A DNA stretch of 64,000 nt from Rhodoferax sp. U11-2br (lineage in GTDB: Bacteria > Pseudomonadota > Gammaproteobacteria > Burkholderiales > Burkholderiaceae_C). The notes under the pieces are model-generated. The model ran no database searches. It was not told the origin of the DNA and was given only the letters and a program-made list of their open reading frames with translations. Shown here in pieces: positions 20,001-28,710 of the stretch. The position numbers and the translations under genes are program-made. The stretch lies in NCBI RefSeq assembly GCF_018619435.1, contig NZ_JAHFZF010000006.1, positions 116,296 through 180,295 of the forward strand. The letters are read 5' to 3'. The first letter of the stretch is position 1. Every line of letters starts with the position of its first letter.

Positions 20001-21133
20001 TCCAGCGGCAGCCGGTCCGCAATCTGGGCCAGCGCGGCCAGATCCAGCTGGTCGGCCTGTAACTCGCCATGCGCGGCGAGCTTGCCTTGGGGCCCCTGGG
20101 ACAGCATCCGGACATTGCCGCCGGGCCAATGCTGGCCATCCGCGGTGTCAAACACCAGAGATTGGGTTGACACCTCAAACCCATCTGCCCACACCCGCCC
20201 GGCCAGGCGCCCCTGCACCTGCTGCAGCGACAACACCTGCAAATCGGCCCCGAGCTTGACCGACACCTGGGCCAGGGCCAGATCGGCCGTCACTCCGGTC
20301 AGTTGGCCCTGCTTGACATCACCCCAAGCGCGCAGCGCACCTCGGCCCTGCTGCAAATCAAAACCGAGATCCGCGAAACGGCGCAGTTCGGACAGGTCAA
20401 CCCGCCCAGAAGACGCAAACAGCTGACCATCCCAGTCCTGCCAGCGCCCGTTGTCACGCGCCAGCAAGGGCTGCACAAACTGGCCCTGCACCGTGAATCG
20501 CTCACCCCAGGACAGGGGCGGCGTCATGTCGATGCGCAGGTCATGGTGGCGCCCGCTGTTGCGAGCAACAAAACTCACCTGTTGCAAGGCTACCGGCTCG
20601 GTGTGCCGCATCTCGTCGGTCCAGCGCACCGTACCGTCCTGAATCGCCAGCTCCCGTTGGGAGAAGAGCCAGTTCAAGCTGTCCTGGTTGGTGCCGCCTG
20701 CGCCAGACACATCGAGCCCCGCCACCGTGATACGACCACTGGCGTCACGTCGGATGTCGAGCTGGGGCTGGTCGATGTAGAGCTGCTCAAACCCCAGATG
20801 CCAGACCGAGCGCGGCGACAGGCTCACCAGCACACGCGGCAGACGCAGGGCCACCCGGCCGGCAGCATCGAGCATCTCCACGTCGCGCAGTTCCAGCGAA
20901 GGCATCAAGCCGCTGGAGTGGGCAGAGACCGCACCCACGCGCACCGGAACCCCCAGCGCCTTGCTGGCCTGGGCCTGCAGCTGCGGGCGGAAGTCACCGA
21001 TTCGCGGCACAATCCACCAATGAAGCGTGGCCCAGGTCGCGCCAAACAACAGCCAGACCAGCACCGCGACGATCAACAGGCCACGCGTCAGAGCGGACCA
21101 GGTTCTCAGCAAAGTGAAAGTCGGGGGAGACAA
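17048..21133 (-). CDS. yhdP: YhdP family AsmA-like envelope protein
   Basis: Very large inner-membrane-anchored periplasmic protein (1361 aa). The family is AsmA-like and implicated in phospholipid transport to the outer membrane. It has one N-terminal membrane helix (about residues 18-40), then an almost entirely beta-rich periplasmic body. The conserved C-terminal block has NNLQMKGVNAAVLMEGSADI and NPAVGLGTFLAQMVLRRPL. The start appears to be TTG, with a poor ribosome binding site, and lies only 32 bases from the glnE start on the other strand. A run of nine G (minus strand; C at 18292-18300) lies inside the coding sequence and could slip. Confidence 0.9.
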   Translation of the reverse strand: MSPPTFTLLRTWSALTRGLLIVAVLVWLLFGATWATLHWWIVPRIGDFRPQLQAQASKALGVPVRVGAVSAHSSGLMPSLELRDVEMLDAAGRVALRLPRVLVSLSPRSVWHLGFEQLYIDQPQLDIRRDASGRITVAGLDVSGAGGTNQDSLNWLFSQRELAIQDGTVRWTDEMRHTEPVALQQVSFVARNSGRHHDLRIDMTPPLSWGERFTVQGQFVQPLLARDNGRWQDWDGQLFASSGRVDLSELRRFADLGFDLQQGRGALRAWGDVKQGQLTGVTADLALAQVSVKLGADLQVLSLQQVQGRLAGRVWADGFEVSTQSLVFDTADGQHWPGGNVRMLSQGPQGKLAAHGELQADQLDLAALAQIADRLPLDAKLRDGLMRYAPQGRVESLTASWQGPVTAPVSYRAKGRLRQLALAAVDDVPGFQGLDADVDFDQNAGRAKVSVVQGSVAVPTFFQDGVIPIDQLSADVSWQLAGEQMSVDVANAKFSNADAQGQARIKWHTSDPATSTARSRFPGVLDLQASLSRAEGRRVYRYLPLVIDAQARDYVRDAVLAGHARNVQFAIKGDINDMPATRPAQGEFRISADVSQARLAYLPRSLQGPKELPWPVLTELSGQLLINGMQLHVKGAQAKLGEGSALQISQAEVAIHDLEKTRVEVNAEMKGPLKDALRVVNSSALADLTGHALVGAVASGNADFKLKLDLPIADINKSQVAGSVSLPGNDVQISPDTPKLMRARGVVNYTQNGFSLAGVQARLLGGDARLDGGLVLLPGAVAEAAARGAPTSLRITGVASAEGLRQASELGFVSRLAQNASGSAAYSATVGWRGGAPDVLVTSSLQGLASTLPVPLQKEAQTRLSLRYQSGMLSGEAGAAAARDRLNLSLEGLGRLTYERDVSRAEPRVLRGQVLVGTEASSSPALPSQGVSASINLAQLNADAWGGVLQPLFGKSPVTTGGSAAVDMAYVPSVLAVRTGVLTVGGRSFNRVTLDARREDQVWRGNVDATELAGYLEYRQASEATVANSGGRVYARLSRLNIAPSAATELEALMDAQPASMPALDVVVDEFELRGKRLGRLEVDAVNRTAGASGSTAATTEWRLNKLNLITPEATLSTSGNWARLNAQAPVSGRGGLASTAQRSRTVLSFKLDINDGGKLLSRFGMKDVVRQASGKMEGQVSWMGSPLKPDYPSLGGAFTVNVASGQFLKADPGLAKLLGVLSLQALPRRLTLDFRDVFSEGFAFDFLRGDVTVDQGIARTNNLQMKGVNAAVLMEGSADIAQETQNLRVVVVPEINAGTASLIATVINPAVGLGTFLAQMVLRRPLIESNTQQFHIDGSWADPRVTKISSASALPKEKTP

Positions 21134-21165
21134 ATTTTTTGGATAAGAAGTTGCACAGCAGAATT

Positions 21166-23865
21166 ATGACCCGCGCCTCCCTGGCTCTGCATTCCCGCTT
21201 TGCGCAGCGTGTACATCGCCGGTTTGAACAGCAATTGCCCCTGCTGGCACCGGGCCTGCCCACGCCGGAACACCTCCAGGCCACCTTTGATGCCTTGAAA
21301 AGCTCGGGACAGGACACCGGCAGTGCCTTGCGCATCACCCGGGCGCTGGTGCTCGAGCGGCTGCTGTGCCTGGACTGCGACGCCCAGGCCAGCCTGCCCG
21401 AGGTCACCCAGGCCATGACCGACCTGGCGGAATTTGCCCTGAACCAGGCGCTGGCCGAGGTGCTGGCCACCCTGGACCAGACCTACGGCGCTCCCATGGC
21501 GGCCAGTGGCCAGCGGGCCGAGTTGTGGATTGTGGGCATGGGCAAGCTGGGCGCGCGTGAGCTCAACGTCTCCAGCGACATCGACCTGATCTACATCTAC
21601 GACGAAGACGGAGACACCGCTGGCGACACGCTGGGCCGCAACCGCATCACCAACCACGAGTATTTCGGCAAAGTGGTGCGTGCCGTCTACGGGCTGGTGG
21701 GGGATGTCACCGAATACGGCTTTGTGTTCCGGGTCGATCTGGCGCTGCGCCCCAACGGCAACTCGGGCCCGGCGGCGGTGTCGCTCGACGCCTTGGAGCA
21801 GTACCTGCATGTCCAGGGACGCGAGTGGGAGCGTTTTGCCTGGCTAAAGAGCCGGGTGGTGGCGCCCCGGGCCAGCGTTGAGCGCGGCGCCATCCAGCCT
21901 CTGCGCCAGGTGGTGATGCCTTTTGTGTTCCGCCGTTATCTGGACTACAGCGTATTTGACGCGTTGCGCCTGTTGCACCACCAGATTCGCGACCACGCCA
22001 GCAAACGCAGCGCTGGTCGGCCCGAACGGGCCAACGATGTCAAGCTCTCTCGCGGCGGTATCCGCGAGATCGAGTTCATCGTGCAGCTGCTGCAGGTGGT
22101 GCGTGGTGGCCAGTATCCTGAGCTGCGCACTCGCCCGACCTTGAGCGCCTTGTCGCGCCTGGTCAAGGCCCAGCTGATGCAAAGCGACACCGCCCAGGCG
22201 CTGGCGCAGGCCTACGAATTCCTGCGCCAGGTGGAACACCGCATCCAGTACCTGGACGACCAGCAAACCCACATCCTGCCCACCCAGGATGCCGATCTGG
22301 CCTGGATTGCCAGCACCATGGGCTTGGACTCGGCCCAGACCCTGCTCACACAGCTCGACAGCCACCGGGAGCTGGTGGCGCAAGAGTTTGACAAGTTACT
22401 CGGTGGCGGCGCGCCCGAATGCAAGGGTTGCCACGCTGGCAAAACGCCTGAGGTGACGGCCAGCATGACCGAGTTGCTGCCCCAGCTCGGGGAGGACTTT
22501 CGCCAACGCCTGACGGCATGGGTTGAGCACCCGCGGGTGCTGGCCCTGCGCGAGGAAGCCCGTACCCGGCTGATGCGCCTGCTGTCGCGTACCGCACAGT
22601 GGGTGCGCGAAGGACGGGTGACCGAGGCCGCCGCCGTGGGCCTGGTGGACTGGATGGAGCCCTTGCTGCGCCGCGAGAGTTACCTAGCCTTGCTGCTGGA
22701 GCGGCCCAATGTGCACAAACGCCTCTTGCGCCTGCTGGGCGCCGCGCGCTGGCCGGCGCGTTATCTGCTCTTGCACCCCGGTGTGATCGACGAGCTGGCC
22801 GTCTCGACCATGCTCGAAGCGCGTTTTGACGCTACGGTTTTTGAGGCAGAGCTCGACCACCGCCGCTTGACGCTGCAGACTGCTGGTGAAGACGACGAGG
22901 AAGCCTTGCTCAACCTGCTACGCCGGGCGCACCATGCCGAAACATTTCGCACCCTGGCGCGTGACATCGAGGGCAAGCTCAGCGTCGAACAGGTTGCCGA
23001 TGACCTGAGTGCGCTGGCCGATGCGGTGTTGCGCATCACCACCCGCTGGTGCTGGAGTCGACTCAAGAAGACCCACCGCGAACAGCCCCAGTTCGGCATC
23101 ATTGCTTACGGCAAACTGGGTGGCAAGGAGTTGGGCTACGGCAGCGACCTGGACCTGGTGTTTGTGTTTGACGATGACGATGAGCGCGCGTCCGAGGTCT
23201 ACGCCAACCTGGTGCGCAAGCTGATCAACTGGCTGACGGTGAAAACCGGCGAAGGTGACCTGTACGAGATCGACACCGCGCTGCGCCCCAATGGCAATGC
23301 CGGGCTACTGATCACCTCTTTCTCCTCCTACGCCAACTACCAGCAGCAGCGTGGCTCCAACACCGCCTGGACCTGGGAGCACCAGGCCATCACCCGCGCC
23401 CGCTGTGTGCTCGGCGACGCCTCCTTGCACAGCCGGTTTGAAGCGGTTCGCACGGCCGTCATCAGCGCCGAGCGTGATGTGGCCGCCTTGCGCACCGAGA
23501 TCAGCGCCATGCGTGCCCGGGTGGCCAGCGCCCACCCGATCCGCCCAGGCAAATTTGATGTCAAGTTCAGCCCTGGCGGCATGATGGACGCCGAGTTTGT
23601 GATGCAGTTTCTGGTGTTGTCGCAGTCCGGTACTCATCCGGAGCTGATGGTCAATGCGGGCAACATTGCCTTGCTGGAACGCGCCGAGGTGCTGGGCCTG
23701 TTACCCGCTGGCATCGGCCACGCGGCTGCCAGCGCCTACCGCACCCTGCGCGTGCTACAACACCGGGCACGGCTCAATGAAGAGTCGCCCCAAGTCGGCC
23801 CCGACGAATTACAGACGGAACGCCAAGCGATCCTGGCCTTGTGGCAGGCCGTCTTCGACCACTGA
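21166..23865 (+). CDS. glnE: Bifunctional glutamine synthetase adenylyltransferase/deadenylase
   Basis: Adds AMP to and removes it from glutamine synthetase in response to PII and glutamine. About 899 aa. Two nucleotidyltransferase domains are visible by their signatures: GMGKLGARELNVSSDIDL from residue 124 and AYGKLGGKELGYGSDLDL from residue 647. Each is followed by an ALRPNGN motif and a regulatory helical domain. ATG 21166 is chosen; a TTG 27 bases upstream is an alternative. It is divergent from yhdP, a conserved betaproteobacterial neighbourhood. Confidence 0.95.
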   Translation: MTRASLALHSRFAQRVHRRFEQQLPLLAPGLPTPEHLQATFDALKSSGQDTGSALRITRALVLERLLCLDCDAQASLPEVTQAMTDLAEFALNQALAEVLATLDQTYGAPMAASGQRAELWIVGMGKLGARELNVSSDIDLIYIYDEDGDTAGDTLGRNRITNHEYFGKVVRAVYGLVGDVTEYGFVFRVDLALRPNGNSGPAAVSLDALEQYLHVQGREWERFAWLKSRVVAPRASVERGAIQPLRQVVMPFVFRRYLDYSVFDALRLLHHQIRDHASKRSAGRPERANDVKLSRGGIREIEFIVQLLQVVRGGQYPELRTRPTLSALSRLVKAQLMQSDTAQALAQAYEFLRQVEHRIQYLDDQQTHILPTQDADLAWIASTMGLDSAQTLLTQLDSHRELVAQEFDKLLGGGAPECKGCHAGKTPEVTASMTELLPQLGEDFRQRLTAWVEHPRVLALREEARTRLMRLLSRTAQWVREGRVTEAAAVGLVDWMEPLLRRESYLALLLERPNVHKRLLRLLGAARWPARYLLLHPGVIDELAVSTMLEARFDATVFEAELDHRRLTLQTAGEDDEEALLNLLRRAHHAETFRTLARDIEGKLSVEQVADDLSALADAVLRITTRWCWSRLKKTHREQPQFGIIAYGKLGGKELGYGSDLDLVFVFDDDDERASEVYANLVRKLINWLTVKTGEGDLYEIDTALRPNGNAGLLITSFSSYANYQQQRGSNTAWTWEHQAITRARCVLGDASLHSRFEAVRTAVISAERDVAALRTEISAMRARVASAHPIRPGKFDVKFSPGGMMDAEFVMQFLVLSQSGTHPELMVNAGNIALLERAEVLGLLPAGIGHAAASAYRTLRVLQHRARLNEESPQVGPDELQTERQAILALWQAVFDH

Positions 23866-23941
23866 ACCCTTTTGCGAGCGGGCCAGTGGCCTTGAACGGC
23901 TGATGCCCGCTCTGCCCTCCAACCTCCAACGGCACACGTCC

Positions 23942-24406
23942 ATGTCCAAACACTTCCCCATCACGCTGTCGCTGCTGGCTTGCACCTTGTTGCTGGGCGC
24001 CTGCAGCGACGCGGCCAAAGACACCCACCCGCAGCAACTTGTCAGCCAACGTGTTGCCATTTTCAAAAAGATGACCCAAACGCTGGAGCCTTTGGGTCTG
24101 GTCGCGCGTGGCCACAAAGACTACGTCAAACCGGTCTTTGTCGAGGGTGCCCAGGCGCTCAAAGACCTGTCCAGCCAACCCTGGGCTTTTTTCACGGCCG
24201 ATGGCAACTACCCGCCCACGCGTGCCAAGCCGGAGGCCTGGAGCCAAGCAGCCGAATTCAAACAAGCACAGGACAGCTACCTGGCCAGTGTCGACCAACT
24301 GCTGGCGGTGGCTGGCAGTGGCGACCTACCGGCCATCAGCACTGCCGTGAATGACGTGGAAAAAAGCTGCAAAAGCTGCCACCAGCAGTTCCGCAACGAG
24401 CGCTGA
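23942..24406 (+). CDS. Class II (c'-type) cytochrome c lipoprotein
   Basis: 154 aa. The signal peptide ends in the lipobox LGAC (Cys21), so the protein is probably lipid-anchored and periplasmic. It has a four-helix body, and the only heme-binding motif, CKSCH, lies close to the C-terminus, the hallmark of cytochrome c'/c556. MTQTLEPLGLVARGHKDY resembles the first helix of that family. It follows glnE by 76 bases. Members bind NO or CO, or carry electrons; nothing in the context tells which. Confidence 0.82.
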   Translation: MSKHFPITLSLLACTLLLGACSDAAKDTHPQQLVSQRVAIFKKMTQTLEPLGLVARGHKDYVKPVFVEGAQALKDLSSQPWAFFTADGNYPPTRAKPEAWSQAAEFKQAQDSYLASVDQLLAVAGSGDLPAISTAVNDVEKSCKSCHQQFRNER

Positions 24407-24454
24407 GCACACCTTGCAACCCGAGCCAGGGCACAAGCCACTGCCGCTATCCAA

Positions 24455-24495
24455 TAAGTAGCTACCAGCCCTTTATGAATAAGGGCTAGAGGCAC
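24455..24495 (+). repeat. Dispersed short repeat, intergenic copy
   Basis: AGTAGCTACC is followed by a perfect 7-bp hairpin, AGCCCTT (24467-24473) with AAGGGCT (24481-24487), then AGAGGCAC. It lies between the convergent cytochrome and rfaE2 genes, ends 2 bases from the rfaE2 stop codon, and could double as a terminator. Confidence 0.8.
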
Positions 24496-24496
24496 T

Positions 24497-25021
24497 TTAG
24501 GATGTGCTTCTGATTTTCTTCACCAGCGCCGTGGTGGAGTAACCGTGCACAAAAGGCAGCGCCAGCGCCCGCCCGCCGTAAGCTTTCACCACCTGGGTCT
24601 CGGCCAGAGTCTCCATGTCGTAGTCGCCACCCTTGACCAGGATGTCCGGGCGCACCAGGCGGATCAGCTCTATCGGCGTGTCTTCGTCAAACCAGGTCAC
24701 CAGTGAGCTGCTGGCCAGCGCCGCAATCACACAGGCGCGATCGACCTCGTTGTTGAGCGGGCGGTCCGGCCCTTTGCCGAGCCGTTTGGCCGAGGCATCG
24801 GTGTTGAGCGCCACCACCAGGCTGCCACCCAACGCACGCGCCTGCTCCAGGTACATCACATGACCGCGGTGCAACACGTCAAACACCCCGTTGGTGAACA
24901 CCAGCGGGCGTGGTAATCGCGCCAGACACGGCAACAGCTGGTCGGGTCGGCACAGTTTTTGGGTCAAAGCCCCTGGCTTCAGGGCATCGTCAAAGGCAGG
25001 AACAGAATGGGTTTGTGGCAT
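24497..25021 (-). CDS. rfaE2: D-glycero-beta-D-manno-heptose 1-phosphate adenylyltransferase
   Basis: Makes ADP-heptose for the LPS inner core. 174 aa, the separate adenylyltransferase domain of the HldE reaction. The nucleotidyltransferase signature is FTNGVFDVLHRGHVMYLEQA; later motifs include RPDILVKGGDYDMETLAETQ and FVHGYSTTALVKKI. The kinase half (rfaE1) is not in the window. ATG 25021 gives the normal domain length; a longer in-frame extension upstream overlaps the divergent gene and is rejected. Confidence 0.93.
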   Translation of the reverse strand: MPQTHSVPAFDDALKPGALTQKLCRPDQLLPCLARLPRPLVFTNGVFDVLHRGHVMYLEQARALGGSLVVALNTDASAKRLGKGPDRPLNNEVDRACVIAALASSSLVTWFDEDTPIELIRLVRPDILVKGGDYDMETLAETQVVKAYGGRALALPFVHGYSTTALVKKIRSTS

Positions 25022-25106
25022 GTATTGGATGCTATCAGGCGCAGACTCTGGTTTATCCTCCCGGCACCTGCGCCACTGTGGGCTGCTGGGCATAATCAAC
25101 GCCGCT

Positions 25107-26342
25107 ATGAACCTGGTCCCTGTCACCACCGATTCGATCCTTGTCGGGCAACCGTTGCCATGTGCTTTACTCGACCAAAATGGCGTGCTGCTGGCCAGCC
25201 CGGGCTTCATGGTGGGCAGCCGCCAGGAGCTGGAGGTGATGGTTGGCAAACGCAGCCAGATTTACATCGACGCAGACCAGACCGAGAACCTGCGTCGCAG
25301 CTACGTCAACCGGCTCAACAACCTGGTGCTGGAGGACAAATCGCTGGGGCAAATTGCCGAGGTCCAGGTGTCCCCTTATGACGCCAGACCAAGCAAGAGT
25401 GTTGACACTGACAACGACGCGGCCGACTGGCTGTACCTGCAGCACCAGGCCCACGCCCTGCTGCGCGACCAACAGGGTGACACTTTTCTGCCACGGCTGG
25501 AGCGCCTGCAAAACGATCTGGAGCGCGAAACCCTGCGCAACCCCGACGGCGCCCTGTTTGCGCTGATCCACCTCTCGGGCAGCGAAATCCGGCACTACAG
25601 CGCCACCCACGCGATGCTGGTCTGTGTGATGTGTTGCCTGGCCGCCCGGGACGTGCTGCGCTGGCCAGCAGCCCACGTCCGAGCGCTGAGCAGTGCGGCC
25701 CTGACCATGAACATCAGCATGACCGAGCTGCAGGACCGCTTGGCAGCGCAAAAAGAACCACCCAATCCGGCCCAGTTGAAACTCATCCACAGCCATGCGC
25801 CGCGTTCGGTGGACCTGCTGCAACAAATGGGGGTGTCCGATGTACTGTGGCTGGAGGCGGTGCTCAACCACAGCGCCAAATCCCCCGGACCGCTGGCACC
25901 GCGCAGTGACGGCCAGCGCCTGGCGCGCCTGATCCAGCGTGCCGACATGTTTGCGGCCCGCATGTCGCCACGTGTCACCCGTGCACCGGAAGCCCCCGGC
26001 GTAGCCATGCAATCCTGTTATTTTGATGAAAACAAACAAATTGACGAGGCGGGTGCGGCACTGATCAAGGCGGTCGGCATTTACTCCCCCGGCACCTACG
26101 TCAAACTGAGCTCGCAAGAGGTGGCGGTGGTCGTCAAGCGCGGCCTCAACACCACCATGCCCAAGGTGGCAGTGCTGATCAACCGGCACGGCATGCCCAC
26201 GGGTGAACCGATTGTGCGCGACACCAGCCAGGCCGAGTACCGCATCACCAGCAGTGTGCCATTTCGCGAGGTCAAGGTAACCCACACCCTGGAGCGGCTG
26301 ATGTCGCTGACACGCCAGGTGATGGCAGAACGCCCCTGGTAG
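25107..26342 (+). CDS. Degenerate HD-GYP domain protein, probably catalytically inactive
   Basis: 411 aa cytoplasmic protein. The central region (about 150-290) aligns by eye with HD-GYP cyclic-di-GMP phosphodiesterases: HYSATHAMLV (first His), LSSAALTMNIS where the HD pair should be, KLIHSHAPRSVDLL, VLNHSAKSPG where HHE...GYP should be, and RADMFAARMSPR for the last metal Asp. The HD dyad is replaced by Met201-Asn202, HHE by NHS, and GYP is missing, so metal binding and catalysis are probably lost. A C-terminal segment, YSPGTYVKLSSQEVAVVVKR, is shared with active HD-GYP proteins. It could be a signalling scaffold or c-di-GMP sensor. Divergent from rfaE2. Confidence 0.7.
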   Translation: MNLVPVTTDSILVGQPLPCALLDQNGVLLASPGFMVGSRQELEVMVGKRSQIYIDADQTENLRRSYVNRLNNLVLEDKSLGQIAEVQVSPYDARPSKSVDTDNDAADWLYLQHQAHALLRDQQGDTFLPRLERLQNDLERETLRNPDGALFALIHLSGSEIRHYSATHAMLVCVMCCLAARDVLRWPAAHVRALSSAALTMNISMTELQDRLAAQKEPPNPAQLKLIHSHAPRSVDLLQQMGVSDVLWLEAVLNHSAKSPGPLAPRSDGQRLARLIQRADMFAARMSPRVTRAPEAPGVAMQSCYFDENKQIDEAGAALIKAVGIYSPGTYVKLSSQEVAVVVKRGLNTTMPKVAVLINRHGMPTGEPIVRDTSQAEYRITSSVPFREVKVTHTLERLMSLTRQVMAERPW

Positions 26343-26381
26343 GCGGCTCGGGGCCTGCAGTGCCGCAGGCCAAACACTCCT

Positions 26382-26430
26382 AAAAACATAGCTATCAGCG
26401 CTTGATCAACAAGGGCCAACACCCCAAAAA
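26382..26430 (+). repeat. Dispersed short repeat, upstream of mnmE
   Basis: CATAGCTATCAGCGCTTGAT followed by CAACAAGGGCCAACACC, close to the consensus, in the 165 bases between the HD-GYP-like gene and mnmE. The hairpin arms AGCGCTTG and CAAGGGC pair imperfectly. Confidence 0.75.
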
Positions 26431-26507
26431 GTCTTGTAAAAACCGTACACTTCAGGCCCCCTTGGCCCAGCGGCCAAGCCAGCCCACTGCCACAGAAAGA
26501 ACACACC

Positions 26508-27914
26508 GTGACCCTGCCACGCCACCAAGACCCGATTGCCGCCATTGCCACCGCCCCGGGCCGGGGTGCGGTGGGCATCGTGCGCGTCAGCGGACGCGGT
26601 CTGCAGGCGCTGGTGTTGGCCCTGTGTGGCAAAGCCTTGCACCCGCGCGAAGCCAGCTACACCGGTTTTCTGGACGGCCAGGGTGTGGCGATTGACCACG
26701 GGCTGGCGCTGTACTTTCCGGCGCCGCACTCTTTCACCGGCGAGGATGTGCTGGAGCTGCAGGCGCATGGTGGCCCGGTGGTGTTGCAACTGCTTCTGGC
26801 GCGCTGCCTCGAAGCTGCGGCACAAGCGCAGCCCGATGGCCGACCCACGCTGGCGCATCTGCGCCTGGCGCTGCCAGGTGAATTTTCCGAACGCGCCTTC
26901 CTCAACGACAAGATCGACCTGGCCCAGGCCGAGGCGATTGCCGACCTGATCGACGCCAGCACCGAGGCCGCCGCGCGCAGCGCCAGCCGCTCGCTGGCTG
27001 GCGCCTTCTCGCATGAGATCCACCAACTGCGTGACGCGCTGATCCACCTGCGCATGCTGGTGGAGGCCACGCTCGACTTTCCTGAAGAAGAAATTGACTT
27101 CCTGCGCCAATCGGACGCGCAGGGTCAGCTGACACACCTGCAACAGCGTTTGGCCCAGGTGCTTGCCAAAACACGCCAAGGAGCCCTGTTGCGCGAAGGC
27201 ATCAAGGTGGTGATCGCCGGACAACCCAACGCTGGCAAGTCCTCCCTGCTCAATGCCCTGGCCGGAGCCGAGCTAGCCATCGTCACTGCGGTAGCGGGCA
27301 CCACCCGCGACAAGGTGCAGCAAACTATCCAGATCGACGGGGTGCCGCTGCATGTGATCGACACCGCCGGCTTGCGCGACAGCGAGGACGAGGTTGAAAA
27401 AATCGGCATCGAACGCGCCTGGGACGCCATTGGCGAGGCCGATGCGGTCTTGTTCCTGCACGACCTGACGCGCCTGGACGCTACGGAATACAGAGCTGCT
27501 GATGCTGACATCACAAGGGCTATGACCGAAAAACTGCCACATACTGTGACGGTGATCGATGTCTGGAACAAGCTCGACAGCGCGCCTGACAAAGCGCCCG
27601 CGTCCGGTATTGCGCTGTCGGCCAAAACCGGCGCTGGGCTCGATGCGCTGCGCCAGCAACTGCTGGCCCTGGCGGGCTGGCAACCCGGCGCCGAGGGCTT
27701 GTTCACCGCCCGGGCGCGCCACGTTCAGGCCTTGCAGCAGGTACAAGCGCATTTGGAACTGTGCGACCAACACCTGGCGCAGCAGGCGCAGGCGCTGGAT
27801 GTACTGGCCGAAGAGCTGCGGCTGGCACAAAATGCCCTCAACAGCATCACCGGCGAGTTCAGTGCCGATGATTTGCTGGGTGTCATTTTTTCAAGTTTTT
27901 GCATTGGAAAATAG
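26508..27914 (+). CDS. mnmE: tRNA uridine-5-carboxymethylaminomethyl GTPase MnmE
   Basis: With MnmG modifies the wobble uridine of several tRNAs. 468 aa. The N-terminal folate-binding domain starts [19 protein letters not shown]. The G domain has the P-loop GQPNAGKS at 238-245 and [20 protein letters not shown]. The helical domain ends in the essential FCIGK at the very C-terminus. The start is GTG behind AGAAAGAA. Residues about 325-340 ([16 protein letters not shown]), in the G domain, are encoded by a copy of the dispersed repeat. The usual rnpA-yidC neighbours are absent. Confidence 0.96.
   Translation: MTLPRHQDPIAAIATAPGRGAVGIVRVSGRGLQALVLALCGKALHPREASYTGFLDGQGVAIDHGLALYFPAPHSFTGEDVLELQAHGGPVVLQLLLARCLEAAAQAQPDGRPTLAHLRLALPGEFSERAFLNDKIDLAQAEAIADLIDASTEAAARSASRSLAGAFSHEIHQLRDALIHLRMLVEATLDFPEEEIDFLRQSDAQGQLTHLQQRLAQVLAKTRQGALLREGIKVVIAGQPNAGKSSLLNALAGAELAIVTAVAGTTRDKVQQTIQIDGVPLHVIDTAGLRDSEDEVEKIGIERAWDAIGEADAVLFLHDLTRLDATEYRAADADITRAMTEKLPHTVTVIDVWNKLDSAPDKAPASGIALSAKTGAGLDALRQQLLALAGWQPGAEGLFTARARHVQALQQVQAHLELCDQHLAQQAQALDVLAEELRLAQNALNSITGEFSADDLLGVIFSSFCIGK
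27481..27525 (+). repeat. Dispersed short repeat, copy inside mnmE
   Basis: AGAGCTGCTGATGCT and ACATCACAAGGGCTATG match the repeat in the same orientation and reading frame as the leuS copy (both read Ala...Thr-Arg-Ala across GCT...ACA AGG GCx). The reading frame remains open. Confidence 0.65.
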
Positions 27915-27991
27915 CCAGGTGTCAGGCCGCCACACAGCGGACTGACCGAGAATGCCAGCTCCTATCGGCCCGACTGCTCAAGAGGTTCACC

Positions 27992-28696
27992 ATGTCCGTA
28001 TTCAGTTGGTTGTTTGCCAAGTCAGCGCCAGAGCCCACTGCAGCTGCGCCCGCTGTTACCAAGAGCGCAGCACCCAGGTCCGTGCCCGGACCCAACTCGG
28101 TGGACCCGCTGGCCGACCTCAAACACCAGCGCCACGAACGGCGTGAGAACCTGTACGACGTGGTGCGCAATGTCATGTTGCGCAGCGAGGTGTTGGCCTC
28201 GCACTACAAATTCAAGGTGCTGTCACTCGACGCACGCGGCCGCCAGTTTCTGGTGATGATCGACTTGCTGGGTGACCAGGTGCTGGCCCCAGGCCGCTGG
28301 AATGCGGTGGAGCAGCTGATGGCCATGACGGCAGCGCAGCGTTACGACCTGCAGGTCAAGGCGGTGTACTGGCGGCTGGTGCCGCACACGGCGGCAGAGG
28401 CGGCTCGACGCAGCGCACAGCCCATCGAGGAACCGGTGCGGGCACCGGCCGAGGTCGCAATCCCGGCCACACCGGCACGTCAGGGTTATGACCCGATCGA
28501 CAACGACGAGGTCTTGGCCTTCAAAAAAGCCATCTCAGAGGCCTCACCTGGGACGCCCGCAGACGTCAAACCCGGAGAGGTGCTGACCTCGGGGCCACGC
28601 AAACCAGCACCTCCACCCGGTTATGAAGACACCCAGTTGCTGGAACCGGACGATGCGGCCTCGCCCTTGAGCCGCACCCAGTTCGGCGGGCTGTAA
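27992..28696 (+). CDS. Unrecognised protein with conserved-looking core
   Basis: 234 aa, no family recognised. The first 40 residues (MSVFSWLFAKSAPEPTAAAP) and the last 80 are alanine/proline-rich and probably disordered. The core at about residues 45-130 looks folded: LYDVVRNVMLRSEVLASHYK, then FKVLSLDARGRQFLVMIDLL and MTAAQRYDLQVKAVYWRLVP, an alternating helix/strand pattern. No signal peptide or membrane helix is apparent. It begins 77 bases after mnmE on the same strand and is convergent with apt. Base composition matches the neighbours. Probably a lineage-restricted cytoplasmic protein. Confidence 0.75.
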   Translation: MSVFSWLFAKSAPEPTAAAPAVTKSAAPRSVPGPNSVDPLADLKHQRHERRENLYDVVRNVMLRSEVLASHYKFKVLSLDARGRQFLVMIDLLGDQVLAPGRWNAVEQLMAMTAAQRYDLQVKAVYWRLVPHTAAEAARRSAQPIEEPVRAPAEVAIPATPARQGYDPIDNDEVLAFKKAISEASPGTPADVKPGEVLTSGPRKPAPPPGYEDTQLLEPDDAASPLSRTQFGGL

Positions 28697-28710
28697 CGAC
28701 GCCCAGGGGC

